Shown: positions 15,162 to 23,842 of the stretch, piece by piece | Position numbering within the stretch: position 1 is the first letter of the stretch | Layout: each line of letters begins with the position of its first letter | DNA from: CAYVAP01 sp964343195 | GTDB taxonomy: Bacteria > Bacteroidota > Bacteroidia > J057 | Reading direction: 5' to 3' | Assembly: GCA_964343195.1 (NCBI GenBank) | Contig: CAYFIR010000033.1 | Span: forward strand, 1-52,674 | Length of the DNA stretch: 52,674 nucleotides | Position numbers and translations under genes: made by a program | Notes under the pieces: generated by a model | What the model saw: only the letters and a program-made list of their open reading frames with translations | What the model was told of the DNA's origin: nothing | The model's database searches: none

Positions 15162-17837
15162 ATGTTTGATCGAGCGACACCGCCCGACAGGGAATATATT
15201 TTGCGTCAGGTAAGCCCTTACGACCTGATTACCCATTACCTCAGCCCGTTGCTAGGGGAGAAACCCCCAATTGCACAGCCATTCCAGTTTACCTGGCCAA
15301 GCGACCAATCGGAGACTCAACTGAGGATTGAGTACGATCCTTATGGATACACGGACCTGGAATCAGGGGAAACGGGAGGACCTATTGACCTGGTTTGTCG
15401 TCTTCTTCAGCTTTCGGATGAAGAAGCAAGATTCAGGATTTATCAGGATTTGATTGAACCGTACCAGGAACAACGGATCTCGGTATTCGCCAATTGCTAC
15501 AATCCTGATCCTATCGGCACCACGACGGTAATCGATTGGCTCAGAAGAATCCAAAATGGAGAATACAGACAAATGGTTGAGGTCTGCCACAGCATGACAA
15601 CTAAGTATGGCAAAGACCACGACCTTGTCAAAAGATTCAAAGCCAGCCAGCTTATAGCTGTAACGGCGGCTGGGACTTTCTCCCGGCGCAAGAGCGAATA
15701 CTGGGTGTCATCAAGCGGTTTCCTAGTCGCAGATATCGACTATTGGGATGATCCGGAAGGCTTGAAAGAACAAATGGAGAACGACAACCAAATCTATGCT
15801 GCCTTCATTAGTCCTACAGGTACTGGTCTGAAGGTTCTGTTTCGGGCAAGGTATAAGCTCAACGAAAGGTCCTATAAGGCTGCTTATGCGGCTGCGGTGT
15901 CATACCTGGAACAGCATTACGCTCTCCCGATTGGAGGGCAAAAAAAGCCTGGAATTGATCCTGGGACCAACGACCTGTCTCGCCTCTGCATTTGCTCCCA
16001 TGATCCGACCATGTGTTTGCACCCATTAGCTGATTGGTTACCATTTGACGAGCCTGGCAATGTGCCAAAGCCTTCGACCGCTCTTCCATCCCATAGCGCA
16101 TCCCCTTTGGTTGATGCCCCATATCAATCGGATGTCGATGGAGACATAGAAGCGCTGGTAACTGGAGTGGAGAAACAGCGCATCGACCTTACGGCAACCT
16201 ACCAGGATTGGATTCGGGTTGGCTTTGCACTGGCAGCTGCTTTGGGGGAACGTGGCCGTGACTACTTCCATAGGCTCAGTCAATTTCACCCAGAATACGA
16301 AGAAAAACAGACTGATCGAAAGTATAATTCCCTACTGAAGGGTGGGAATAGCGGCATTGGAGTTGGGACCTTATTCTACATGGCGAAGCAATCAGGGATA
16401 GTCATTGCCCGCCAGCGACCTCCCGATGAGGAGCCGCGAGACCCTCCTAAACCTCGCCTGGAACTTCCTTCTTTTCCCACCTATGTTTTTCCCAAAGCAG
16501 TACGCGGGCTCATTGAACAAACCGCCGAGGCTATTTTTTGTCCGCCTGATTTTGTGGGTATCCCAGTGTTGAGCGTATTGAGTATTGCCATCGGGGCGAC
16601 GCGAGTGCTGGAACTCAAAAAAGACTACCATGTCTGGACCCGCATCTATACCGCCGTAGTTGCAGAACCTGGAAGTGGCAAATCTCCTGCTTTCAAAGCG
16701 GCTACTTACCCCATTGACATGCTTCAGAAGCGATTCAATAAGCGCTTCAAGGAGGAAATGGAGGAATATGAAGAGGAGGTTCGGATTTATGAGGAATCAC
16801 TCGCAAACAAGAGCTCATCCCAACCTAAACCTACTCCGCCTGAAGGGCCACCCAGACTCCAGCAAATACAGGTGGATGACGCCACCATGGAGGCTTTACT
16901 TTCCCTCATGGAGCATAATCCCAGAGGCATTCTCTTCTACCAGGACGAGCTTTCTGCCTGGGCCAAGGGCATGAATCAATACCGAGGCGGCAAAGGCAGC
17001 GACAAGGAGAAATGGCTGAGCTTTTGGAGTGGCAAAAGCATCATCGTCAATCGGCGTAATCAGCAACCCATTACAATTCAAGATCCTTTTGTTTCGGTAA
17101 CAGGGTGTATCCAACCCGATGTAGTGAGTGAACTTTCGACAGGAAAAAGTGATGGATTCCTCGATAGGATTCTATTTGCTTTTCCCGATCCTCTGCCCTC
17201 CAAATACACGGAGGCCGAACTGGATCTTGAGGTAAAGGAGCAGTACAGAGTCCTGGTCGAACAACTTTGGCAGTTAAAGCCGGGCCATGATGAATATAAT
17301 CAGCCTATTCCCAAGGTCATCTACCTTTCTCCCAGGGCAAAACAGATCTGGCTCGACTTTAACCTGCGCCACGATGCTGAAGTCAACCACCCCGATTTCC
17401 CCTACTTTCTGAAAGGGATTTGGTCAAAACTGAGAGACTATACAGCGAGATTGGCCCTAATCCTTCATCTGGCTCATACCATAGGAAATAACTCAAAAAT
17501 AAAGGACTCGAAGGAATACATCGAAGCTTCAAGTATTGAAGGTGCAGCGTTACTCAGTCGCTATTTCAAAGCCCACGCGAGGAAAGTGCACGAGCGGTTG
17601 TACAGTTCACCCTCCGACAAGAAGATTCAGGCAGCGGTAGAATGGCTCCGCAAACATGAAGGGTACATGGAGCTTCGCACTTGTTACACCAACCGCATCG
17701 CTGGTTGCCGAAAGAGGACTGAGGCTATCGCCCTTTTTCAGGAACTTGAAGACCGGGATTTAGGAAAAATTCAGAGGGATAAGCCTTCAACTGGAGGTAG
17801 AGAAAAAGTCAGCTTTCTACTTCATCCCCAGGTTTGA
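15162..17837 (+). CDS. Mobile-element primase-helicase (BT4734-like, PriCT_2, DUF3987)
   Basis: An 891-residue multidomain replication protein. Residues about 15-95 have the shape of a primase CHC2 domain (YDPYGYTDLESGETGGPIDLVCRLLQLSDEEARFRIYQDL) but lack its zinc-binding cysteines. Residues about 103-300 match the BT4734/VirE N-terminal domain (SGFLVADIDYWDD, SPTGTGLKVLFRA). A PriCT_2 primase C-terminal domain follows (about 325-413; YQDWIRVGFALAAALGERG). The DUF3987 helicase-like domain covers about 430-815, with Walker A EPGSGKSP near residue 502. Such proteins are found in Bacteroidetes integrative elements and presumably start replication of the excised form. It converges with the integrase gene, with only 6 bp between the stops. 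Confidence 0.88.
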   Translation: MFDRATPPDREYILRQVSPYDLITHYLSPLLGEKPPIAQPFQFTWPSDQSETQLRIEYDPYGYTDLESGETGGPIDLVCRLLQLSDEEARFRIYQDLIEPYQEQRISVFANCYNPDPIGTTTVIDWLRRIQNGEYRQMVEVCHSMTTKYGKDHDLVKRFKASQLIAVTAAGTFSRRKSEYWVSSSGFLVADIDYWDDPEGLKEQMENDNQIYAAFISPTGTGLKVLFRARYKLNERSYKAAYAAAVSYLEQHYALPIGGQKKPGIDPGTNDLSRLCICSHDPTMCLHPLADWLPFDEPGNVPKPSTALPSHSASPLVDAPYQSDVDGDIEALVTGVEKQRIDLTATYQDWIRVGFALAAALGERGRDYFHRLSQFHPEYEEKQTDRKYNSLLKGGNSGIGVGTLFYMAKQSGIVIARQRPPDEEPRDPPKPRLELPSFPTYVFPKAVRGLIEQTAEAIFCPPDFVGIPVLSVLSIAIGATRVLELKKDYHVWTRIYTAVVAEPGSGKSPAFKAATYPIDMLQKRFNKRFKEEMEEYEEEVRIYEESLANKSSSQPKPTPPEGPPRLQQIQVDDATMEALLSLMEHNPRGILFYQDELSAWAKGMNQYRGGKGSDKEKWLSFWSGKSIIVNRRNQQPITIQDPFVSVTGCIQPDVVSELSTGKSDGFLDRILFAFPDPLPSKYTEAELDLEVKEQYRVLVEQLWQLKPGHDEYNQPIPKVIYLSPRAKQIWLDFNLRHDAEVNHPDFPYFLKGIWSKLRDYTARLALILHLAHTIGNNSKIKDSKEYIEASSIEGAALLSRYFKAHARKVHERLYSSPSDKKIQAAVEWLRKHEGYMELRTCYTNRIAGCRKRTEAIALFQELEDRDLGKIQRDKPSTGGREKVSFLLHPQV

Positions 17838-17843
17838 GACTTC

Positions 17844-19049
17844 TCAATCAAACACATCCATTGCATTATCAGCCTCCTCTTGAATGATCTTGGCGTAAAT
17901 CTGAGTGGTGCGCAGGTCAGCATGTCCCATGTTCTTGGAGACATATTCCATCCGCATCCCTTTGCGCAGGGCCCTGGTAGCCCAGGTATGTCGGCTAAGG
18001 TGAAAGGTGAGCTTGTGGGGAATCTCCGCTTGCTCACCTAAGGTTTTTAGGAGCACATTGATTTTACCAGAATGACTGCCGAGTTTGGAATTAATTCTTT
18101 CAGGATCATTCAGCTCCTCATGCTTCCTCATAAAAGGAAAGATAAATCTATTGTCTCCGCTTTCGAAATCCGCATATTTTTCCAGGATCTCTCTAGCTCT
18201 GGTTGGGAGTTTGATAGCCTGGGACTTTTTAGTCTTTCGGCTAAAAAATTTCAAGTGAGGATCTTGCCAATTCTGGTTTCTGATCATTAGAAGGTCGCTC
18301 ACCCGGATTCCACCTCCCCAGCAAGCAAAAACGAAAGCATCGCGAACCCACTCTAAACGACTACCAGTTTCCAGATCCAACTCCTCCAATCGTGCAAGCT
18401 GCTCCTCGGTAAGATAGCTTCGCTCCGATTTGGGGGCTTTGAGTTTGTACCTGATAAAAGGATTTAGTTCTTGGGAAACCAGGTCCTCCTGGATGGCTCT
18501 GTTGAAGTTGGTTCGAATGAACTTCAAGGTTGTATGAACCGAGTGGGGCTTGAGGTTCATTTGAACCCTCAGAAACTCCTCAAATTCATTGAGAAACCTG
18601 GGGGTGATATCGTCCATAAAAAGAGGTTGATCTCTAACAAATTTTTTTAACCGATTGATGGACGTTTGAGCACTTCTCGCACTGTTGAAGGATTCGTTAA
18701 CCCTGTACCGTTCCGCCTGCTTTTCAGCATAGAGGAAGTAATCCAGGGTATCACTCCCTAGTAGTTTGGCTTTGATTTTTTTAGTCGGGACATCCCGATT
18801 CTTAGTCTCCATTTCCAACCCCACTCGCTCTGCTTCTGCTACTTTTTCAGCGAGAAAAGCATTTAACCGAGCGGAATTGGGATGGGATTTCCGCGCCTTA
18901 CATTGATCAGCATTCCAATGCTTGGGATCAATCCGCTGGCGCAGAGAGATCATCTTCGTTTGGCGATTTTTGATGATCCTTAGGTACAGCGGAGCCTGTC
19001 CAGTTTTATCAACTTTGTCCGCTCGAAGAATTATTTTAACAGAGGCCAT
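17844..19049 (-). CDS. Tyrosine site-specific integrase
   Basis: A 401-residue Bacteroidetes-type tyrosine recombinase. It has an N-terminal arm-binding domain (residues 1-50, PLYLRIIKNRQTKMISLRQRIDPKHWN), a SAM-like core-binding domain (about 100-200) and a catalytic domain. The catalytic residues are all present: Arg249 (GGGIRVSDLL), His350-x-x-Arg353 (FHLSRHTWATRA), His376 (NMGHADLRTT) and the nucleophile Tyr385 (QIYAKI). It should catalyse integration and excision of the element carrying the HTH and primase genes, and possibly the defence cargo on the left. No tRNA lies nearby and I could not identify an attachment-site duplication. A strong promoter and an overlapping palindrome lie just upstream. 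Confidence 0.93.
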   Translation of the reverse strand: MASVKIILRADKVDKTGQAPLYLRIIKNRQTKMISLRQRIDPKHWNADQCKARKSHPNSARLNAFLAEKVAEAERVGLEMETKNRDVPTKKIKAKLLGSDTLDYFLYAEKQAERYRVNESFNSARSAQTSINRLKKFVRDQPLFMDDITPRFLNEFEEFLRVQMNLKPHSVHTTLKFIRTNFNRAIQEDLVSQELNPFIRYKLKAPKSERSYLTEEQLARLEELDLETGSRLEWVRDAFVFACWGGGIRVSDLLMIRNQNWQDPHLKFFSRKTKKSQAIKLPTRAREILEKYADFESGDNRFIFPFMRKHEELNDPERINSKLGSHSGKINVLLKTLGEQAEIPHKLTFHLSRHTWATRALRKGMRMEYVSKNMGHADLRTTQIYAKIIQEEADNAMDVFD

Positions 19050-19058
19050 AGAAAGTAT

Positions 19059-19082
19059 GTTTGGTGACTCATCGTACCAAAC
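19059..19082. promoter_or_regulatory. Palindromic operator candidate at the integrase promoter
   Basis: gtttggt (19059-19065) and accaaac (19076-19082) form a perfect 7-bp inverted repeat separated by 10 bp, about one helical turn between half-site centres. It overlaps the -7 element of the integrase promoter, as a repressor or auto-regulatory site would. Confidence 0.5.
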
Positions 19083-19109
19083 TTACCCATTTCAGGCCAT
19101 AGGGTCAAA
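19078..19109 (-). promoter_or_regulatory. Bacteroidetes-type promoter of the integrase gene
   Basis: On the minus strand TTTG (19109-19106) is followed after exactly 20 nt by TAAGTTTG (19085-19078). Both match the primary-sigma consensus of Bacteroidetes (TTTG, TAnnTTTG). The integrase ATG lies 28 nt downstream. Confidence 0.75.
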
Positions 19110-19239
19110 CAAAAGGTACAACAAATACTTCATTTAATAGCATTTATATTTCGCTTGGTGCGTTTCCAAACCTTCCATATATGGCTATATATCAGTCTTT
19201 TGTGTGAAAATGGGGGAATATGGGTGAAATTGGGTATAG

Positions 19240-19369
19240 ACCCTACAGGGTTCGCATCCAAGGTCAACGGCCCTGCGACAAGGTGGGGATAAAGCCAGCT
19301 CGGGAGACCTCATAGAGGTCTGACCTTTGTAGCTCACGTAGCACCATCGACTCGACCCCAGAGGGGTCG
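19240..19369. repeat. Cluster of three tiny-loop hairpins
   Basis: Three inverted repeats follow one another: accct-ac-agggt (19240-19251), agacctc-ata-gaggtct (19305-19321) and cgacccc-aga-ggggtcg (19353-19369). They can all be read as a stem closed by an ANA triplet. The regular architecture suggests one intergenic repeat family rather than chance. Confidence 0.7.
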
Positions 19370-19592
19370 TACCCCCTTTTCTCTCCGCCAAAATTGTCAG
19401 AGAACCAAAAAAAATGTCAAACCCGCCAGATTTGACGGGTTTGATTTCGGAGAATAGGTTGAAATCCCCTAAGCACCTGGACATTAGTTTTCAGGTATGC
19501 GAAATAGGGAGTAAGGTATGAGGTGTTGCTATTAAGCCTTATTCCGCATACCGTATACCACTTTCCTTTTGTCCACCTGCTTATCTGTTAGG

Positions 19593-20549
19593 TTAGTCGT
19601 CGTCCCGACAGGCAACCTGGGCCTGACGCAGTTCGGTATTGTCATTGATGGTCTGGGTAGCCCCGTCTTCGAAAACGATGTCAACCGGGAATTGCAACTC
19701 GGGTTTGCCCCTTACGCCAGGGTTGTCGGCACGCCAGGCTTGAATCAGAATGTGTACGGAATCTTCACTTGCCCCTGGGATCAGGCTGCCATCAGGCATG
19801 AGATAAGTTACGGGATAGACCAGATCAAAGCAGGCGAACGAATCTGGGCCGCTACCATCATGCTGATGCGTGCTGTCGCCGTTTTGATTGTGATCTCTAT
19901 TCCGGACTCGGTCTCGGTCGCCTTGCCGTCCGGTGCTATCACAATCGGTTTCGCAGGTTGCTCTGGCAGCGATCAACTCCGCTTCAGTGTTAATGACCTG
20001 CGTAGTGCTGTCATCAAACAGGATGTTAATGGGGAACTGCAGAGTAGGACGACTGAGGGAATCTGGATTGGCAATATACCAGACACGGATAGCTGTACGA
20101 ACGGAATCTTTGTCAGGCCCTGTGATCAGACTGTTATCGGGCATGATCACAGTGATGGGGAATACCAGTTCAAAACAGGGCGAACCGTAGTAATATCCTC
20201 CATATTGAGGTCCATGATGATGATGGCGGACACCCCCATTCATCAGGCCACCTTCTTCATTAAAATACAGGCAGGTACTGGAGCTATCCCTTAGGCGAAG
20301 GGTAGACATATACACCTGGTACCCGAGGCCTCTAACTCGGAGAGCTTCTTCTACTCTCATGGTCGCATAATCAGTCTCCAGGAGATCCTGGGTCTCGCTG
20401 GGGAGGTCTGCAACCGTGATCAGTTCCTTATCGATAGCCGCATCCATGGCATCAATGGTAGCCTCATCGGATGGATTCAGGAAGTCCATCTGACAAGACA
20501 TAAGGCTCAACATTACGAGCACGATCAAACTCCAACTGAATGATTTCAT
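19593..20549 (-). CDS. Lipoprotein with duplicated Cys-bounded domain
   Basis: A 318-residue lipoprotein of unknown function. The signal peptide ends in the lipobox LMSC (Cys19). Two homologous units of about 75 residues follow. One starts CFELVFPITVIMPDNSLI and the other CFDLVYPVTYLMPDGSLI; both continue with (R/Q)xW...NP, LQFP(I/V)(N/D)I(L/V)F(D/E)D and an ending (R/Q)(A)xxAC. Each unit is bounded by a Cys at both ends, suggesting one disulfide per unit. Linkers are rich in His (RHHHHGPQYGGYYYG and HNQNGDSTHQHDG), which could bind metal. The unit does not match a domain I can name. It probably acts at the outer membrane or periplasm. Confidence 0.75.
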   Translation of the reverse strand: MKSFSWSLIVLVMLSLMSCQMDFLNPSDEATIDAMDAAIDKELITVADLPSETQDLLETDYATMRVEEALRVRGLGYQVYMSTLRLRDSSSTCLYFNEEGGLMNGGVRHHHHGPQYGGYYYGSPCFELVFPITVIMPDNSLITGPDKDSVRTAIRVWYIANPDSLSRPTLQFPINILFDDSTTQVINTEAELIAARATCETDCDSTGRQGDRDRVRNRDHNQNGDSTHQHDGSGPDSFACFDLVYPVTYLMPDGSLIPGASEDSVHILIQAWRADNPGVRGKPELQFPVDIVFEDGATQTINDNTELRQAQVACRDDD

Positions 20550-20806
20550 GTCTTTAGTTGTTTGGAAAAAATGATGTTTTAAAATCGACGGTAAGCTCCC
20601 AGTTCGATAGCGTTGTCAGGGCTAGTCATACGGGATGATTATCGGGATCAGATCAAAGAGCACCTTTCGTCAGGCGTTTCACAAAGCCCTTTCAGGCCCT
20701 GTTTATCTCTATGACAGGAAAGCCAGAGCGGATGCCTACCCCCCGATAGAAAAAAATGAGAATAATTGATTTACTTGGTTGAGTGAATCTCTAATGCTTT
20801 GAATAG

Positions 20807-21241
20807 ATGGCACAAACTCAGTCAAAGCTTATTCTGGGGATACTCCTGCTAATCGTTACCATAGCTGTGGCATTTGCTCTGTTTGTGGATAGCATCATAT
20901 TTGGCTTTCTCAACCAATCAAGTCTCGCTCCCAAAGTGGAGCAACTCACGGTATGGAATCACCTCATCCCGTTTTTAATTACCGTGGGGTTCCTGTTATG
21001 GATACCGATCCGGATGCTCCGGAATTCAAAAGCGGGAAAGCAACGCTTGCCTCGCTGGGTATCATTCCTCCTGGTCCTGGTCGGAGCAGCAGTTGCGCTC
21101 AAATGGCAGTTCCTGCAGGTCGTATGGCCATTTGTAGCAGAGTCTTCCATTGCGCAAATGTGGCCTGTCTATCTACTGGCGGCGTTTTTTACCATTTGGG
21201 CACTGGGAATGAAAGCCCTGGAAATGAGGAGAAAGACGTAA
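20807..21241 (+). CDS. Small four-helix membrane protein
   Basis: A 144-residue protein that I do not recognise. It has four predicted membrane segments: about residues 8-35 (LILGILLLIVTIAVAFALFV), 50-70 (LIPFLITVGFLLWI), 82-100 (WVSFLLVLVGAAVAL) and 115-137 (MWPVYLLAAFFTIWALGMKAL). Short basic loops follow segments 2 and 4, suggesting both termini face the cytoplasm. It stands alone between divergent or unrelated genes and has no catalytic motif. Confidence 0.6.
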   Translation: MAQTQSKLILGILLLIVTIAVAFALFVDSIIFGFLNQSSLAPKVEQLTVWNHLIPFLITVGFLLWIPIRMLRNSKAGKQRLPRWVSFLLVLVGAAVALKWQFLQVVWPFVAESSIAQMWPVYLLAAFFTIWALGMKALEMRRKT

Positions 21242-21369
21242 AAATGGTGGACAATATCTCCTGTATAGCGCTGATATTAGACAAAATGAAGTATTGAAAG
21301 TTAAGTTGTGTGTACTTGTCTGGTGTAGCTTGAGCCCCAGCATCTTATCCACTACTATTAACTATCAAC

Positions 21370-22230
21370 ATGATGAAAAAACTTTACACATTACTTGTGG
21401 TATTACTCGTAACGGTATCCGTTAGTGCACAAACCACTACCATCGATCTGAGTGCCGTTGACCAAAATCTGACCACAGAATTTGAAGGTGAGACCGTACT
21501 AGACGTGGCGGAATGTGCTTCCCCTGATTCTGCTCCAGCGCTATCCTACACCAATCCTTTTCAGGGATTGAGCTTCACGGAGGCGGAGATTGCTTTTGAT
21601 GTCTATACTTACGAACCTGTAGACTCCATCAAGGTACTGGGATCCCTGATCTCCATTTTTGATCCAGCTTTGGGCCGGATGTATTTCACAAATGGCTCTT
21701 ATCTGGGATTCAACAACGGCAGCTTTGTCGATGGGAACCTGGATAACTTCGGAATTGGAGTCGATTTCCTCGGGGTCATGCAATGGAGAAGTGTTCAGCT
21801 TCAGTTTGATACCACGGGTTACGCGGTGTATGTAGATGGCGAGTTGGCCTATGATGAGACCAGCACGGACGTACCCAGCGCAGGCAACCTTGCCGACTAC
21901 GGAGAGATCATCACTTTCCTTCAGAATGCCAGTACACTCCTGTTTGGTACAGGGTCATTTTGGAGTAGTAATACTCGTCCTGATGGTACCTACTGGGATG
22001 CCCAGTTCAGCTACATGAAGAACATTACCTTTACGCCCAATTTCTCGACCACCAACATCGAAGAGGTTGACTTCTCCCAGTTCGGTGCTCCCGTACGCGA
22101 GTCTTACTTCAACCTCAATGGGGCAGAGGTAAATGCGGACGTCAACGCGCTGGCTCCCGGCATGTATGTCAAGAAAGAATTCTTCCGCAACGGAGCCGTG
22201 CGTGCTTCCAAAGTGGTCAAGATGGATTGA
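21370..22230 (+). CDS. Secreted protein with LamG-like body and T9SS-like tail
   Basis: A 286-residue exported protein. The signal peptide is MMKKLYTLLVVLLVTVSVSAQ. The body (about residues 30-230) is beta-rich, with a LamG/concanavalin-like pattern (MQWRSVQLQFDTTGYAVYVDGELAYDET resembles the buried strand pair of such folds). The last 45 residues (VRESYFNLNGAEV...APGMYVKKEFFRNGAVRASKVVKMD) resemble a short type A T9SS sorting domain (NLxG, PGxY, KVVK), though it is less canonical than the one at 37196-39496. It is probably secreted or cell-surface attached. A strong terminator follows 44 nt downstream of the stop. Confidence 0.75.
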   Translation: MMKKLYTLLVVLLVTVSVSAQTTTIDLSAVDQNLTTEFEGETVLDVAECASPDSAPALSYTNPFQGLSFTEAEIAFDVYTYEPVDSIKVLGSLISIFDPALGRMYFTNGSYLGFNNGSFVDGNLDNFGIGVDFLGVMQWRSVQLQFDTTGYAVYVDGELAYDETSTDVPSAGNLADYGEIITFLQNASTLLFGTGSFWSSNTRPDGTYWDAQFSYMKNITFTPNFSTTNIEEVDFSQFGAPVRESYFNLNGAEVNADVNALAPGMYVKKEFFRNGAVRASKVVKMD

Positions 22231-22274
22231 TTTTCTCCTCTATTCGCCTTTGAGTGAATGTTGAAAATAATGAG

Positions 22275-22316
22275 CGGGTCTTCCTACCTACCAGGGTAGG
22301 GGATCCGTTTTTCTTT
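22275..22316 (+). terminator. Rho-independent terminator
   Basis: The stem is built from cgggtc/gatccg (one G-T pair) and cctacc/ggtagg, with an AG turn at the tip, and is followed directly by TTTTTCTTT. It ends transcription from the T9SS-type gene at 21370-22230. Confidence 0.8.
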
Positions 22317-22375
22317 CTGCTATATTACGTGAACCAAGCTCGAAATTGTTAGTCACGCATCACAAATGTTCCCCT

Positions 22376-22831
22376 ATGACACTCCACGACTTCGAAACCC
22401 ACATCGAGCGCAAAATCCTGGACAGAGGATTTGACTATTACGAACAGGATCAGGTCATCAGGGTCGAGCAGTTCGAAAAGGGTGAGTTTTCGGCCAAAGT
22501 CAGGGGTTCAGAGCAGTATGGAGTTTACCTCCAACTCGGCCCAGGGCAGAGGGTTATCGATCATCGCTGCTCTTGTCCATATGACTGGGGGGCATATTGC
22601 AAGCATGAGGTTGCGGTGATGTATTGGCTTCGAGAGTCAAAGGCTTATGGGGATGAGCCAAATTCCGATGGGGCTATAGAGCAAATAAAACAAAAGCTGG
22701 AGTCTACCCCAGTCAAGGAATTACGTCGCCTGATGCTGGAATTCGCTGTTTCCAACCCTGAGTTTCGCAACGAATTGAGGTGGCACCTGGGATTGGAGCT
22801 TGAAGAGGAAGACGACGACTTTGGGTACTAA
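22376..22831 (+). CDS. SWIM zinc-finger protein
   Basis: A 151-residue protein using the ATG at 22376; an upstream TTG frame adds only ten unconvincing residues. The SWIM motif CxCx(n)CxH is clear: CSCPYDWGAYCKHEVAVMYW at about residues 65-85. An N-terminal strand-rich segment (GFDYYEQDQVIRVEQFEKGEFSAKVRGSEQY) matches the usual lead-in of SWIM proteins. The C-terminus is acidic (LELEEEDDDFGY). SWIM domains bind DNA or protein and in bacteria often accompany SNF2 helicases, but no such partner is nearby. Its role is unknown. Confidence 0.85.
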   Translation: MTLHDFETHIERKILDRGFDYYEQDQVIRVEQFEKGEFSAKVRGSEQYGVYLQLGPGQRVIDHRCSCPYDWGAYCKHEVAVMYWLRESKAYGDEPNSDGAIEQIKQKLESTPVKELRRLMLEFAVSNPEFRNELRWHLGLELEEEDDDFGY

Positions 22832-22934
22832 GGTGTACAAGCACAAAAGTTTACCCCGGAAGTAGCCAATCCTGACAAATAGCGACTATATTCCTCTCGA
22901 TTTTTTGCCTATTCACCCACTAACCACCCTATCT

Positions 22935-23396
22935 ATGGCAAAGGAAATGATCATCGAGCAGTCTGTCGTCATCGACAAGCCTCGTCAGGAAGTGTACGAC
23001 TACCTCAAACACGCCATGAACCAGAATGAGTTCAGCGTATGGAACATGACCGATCCGGATCAGAAGATTACTTCTGAAGGTACTGATGGCACCGTCGGAT
23101 TTGTTTACACCTGGGACAGCCAGAATAAAAACGTAGGCGCTGGCGCTCAGGAAATTAAAAACCTTGTTGAAGGGGAGCGGATCGATTATGAACTGCGCTT
23201 CGAACGCCCCATGAAGAACGTATCCCAATCCAGCTTTATCCTCACCGACGCTGCCGATGGGGGCACCGAAGTTACCTGGGACTTCCGTGGACCTATGAAA
23301 TTTCCCATGAGCCTCTTTTCCGGATTCTTTGCCAAGACACTCGGCAAACAATTGGCCCAGAGCCTTCAGAATCTGAAAGACAAGCTGGAAGGATAG
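22935..23396 (+). CDS. SRPBCC (START-like) family protein
   Basis: A 153-residue protein of the SRPBCC/polyketide-cyclase-like family that binds hydrophobic ligands in a deep pocket. It starts at ATG 22935 (MAKEMIIEQSVVIDKPRQEVYDYL), the classic first strand and helix of the fold. The pattern continues with GTVGFVYTWDS, GERIDYELRFERPM, GGTEVTWDFRGPMKFP and the long C-terminal helix KTLGKQLAQSLQNLKDKL. An alternative upstream start at 22905 is less likely because family members begin at this strand. It is followed by a SnoaL-like gene 56 bp downstream; the two may be co-transcribed. Confidence 0.87.
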   Translation: MAKEMIIEQSVVIDKPRQEVYDYLKHAMNQNEFSVWNMTDPDQKITSEGTDGTVGFVYTWDSQNKNVGAGAQEIKNLVEGERIDYELRFERPMKNVSQSSFILTDAADGGTEVTWDFRGPMKFPMSLFSGFFAKTLGKQLAQSLQNLKDKLEG

Positions 23397-23452
23397 CCTA
23401 CCCCCTCGGTGAGACAGCAAGCAATTGGTTACCAAAACAAAACGACCATCCG

Positions 23453-23830
23453 ATGAATCTCGAAACAAACAGGCAGAACGCCATCGCCTTTTACAAAATG
23501 GCCTATGAAGGGAATCCTCGCAAGGCAGTAGATCTGTACGTTGGGGATACCTACATTCAACATAACCCTGACGTGGCGGACGGACCAGAAGGCTTCATCG
23601 AGTACTTTGAACGGATGCAAAGCGAGTATCCAGAGAAGTCAGTCGAATTTGTTCGCTGCATCGCCGAGGGGAACCTGGTCGCCCTGCATACTCATCAGGT
23701 ATGGCCGGGTCAGGAAGAATACATCACCATGGACTTCTTTCGTTTTGACGAAAATGGCAAAATCTGCGAGCACTGGGATGCGATCCAAAAAATCCCCGAG
23801 CAGGCTGCCCATGACAATGGAATGTATTGA
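23453..23830 (+). CDS. SnoaL-like/NTF2-fold protein
   Basis: A 125-residue protein of the SnoaL-like polyketide-cyclase/NTF2 fold family. It has a typical N-terminal helix (NRQNAIAFYKMAYEGNPRKAVDLYVGDTYIQHNPDVADG) followed by strands with VEFVRCIAEGNLVALHTHQ and the closing MDFFRFDENGKICEHWDAIQKIP. The HNP and EHWD segments are family hallmarks lining the pocket. The substrate cannot be told from the sequence. The stop is 12 nt before the next gene's ATG, suggesting an operon with the secreted phosphatase-family gene. Confidence 0.87.
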   Translation: MNLETNRQNAIAFYKMAYEGNPRKAVDLYVGDTYIQHNPDVADGPEGFIEYFERMQSEYPEKSVEFVRCIAEGNLVALHTHQVWPGQEEYITMDFFRFDENGKICEHWDAIQKIPEQAAHDNGMY

Positions 23831-23842
23831 TCTCTTCTGCCG

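Larger units (their letters stand above)
19050..19592. other. Intergenic repeat region right of the integrase
   Basis: No supported gene lies in these 543 bp. The left part holds the integrase promoter. The middle (19240-19369) holds a run of small hairpins described separately. A 99-residue open frame on the minus strand (19185-19484) is translated repeat, not a protein family. The right element boundary may lie here, but no att core could be named. Confidence 0.6.

Noticed and set aside
19050..19200. tRNA gene or clear att core at the integrase
   Set aside because: No cloverleaf could be folded by eye, and no direct repeat with the left part of the window was found.
19185..19484. 99-residue open frame right of the integrase
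   Set aside because: Its sequence is a translation of the hairpin cluster; such frames are typical false genes in intergenic repeats.
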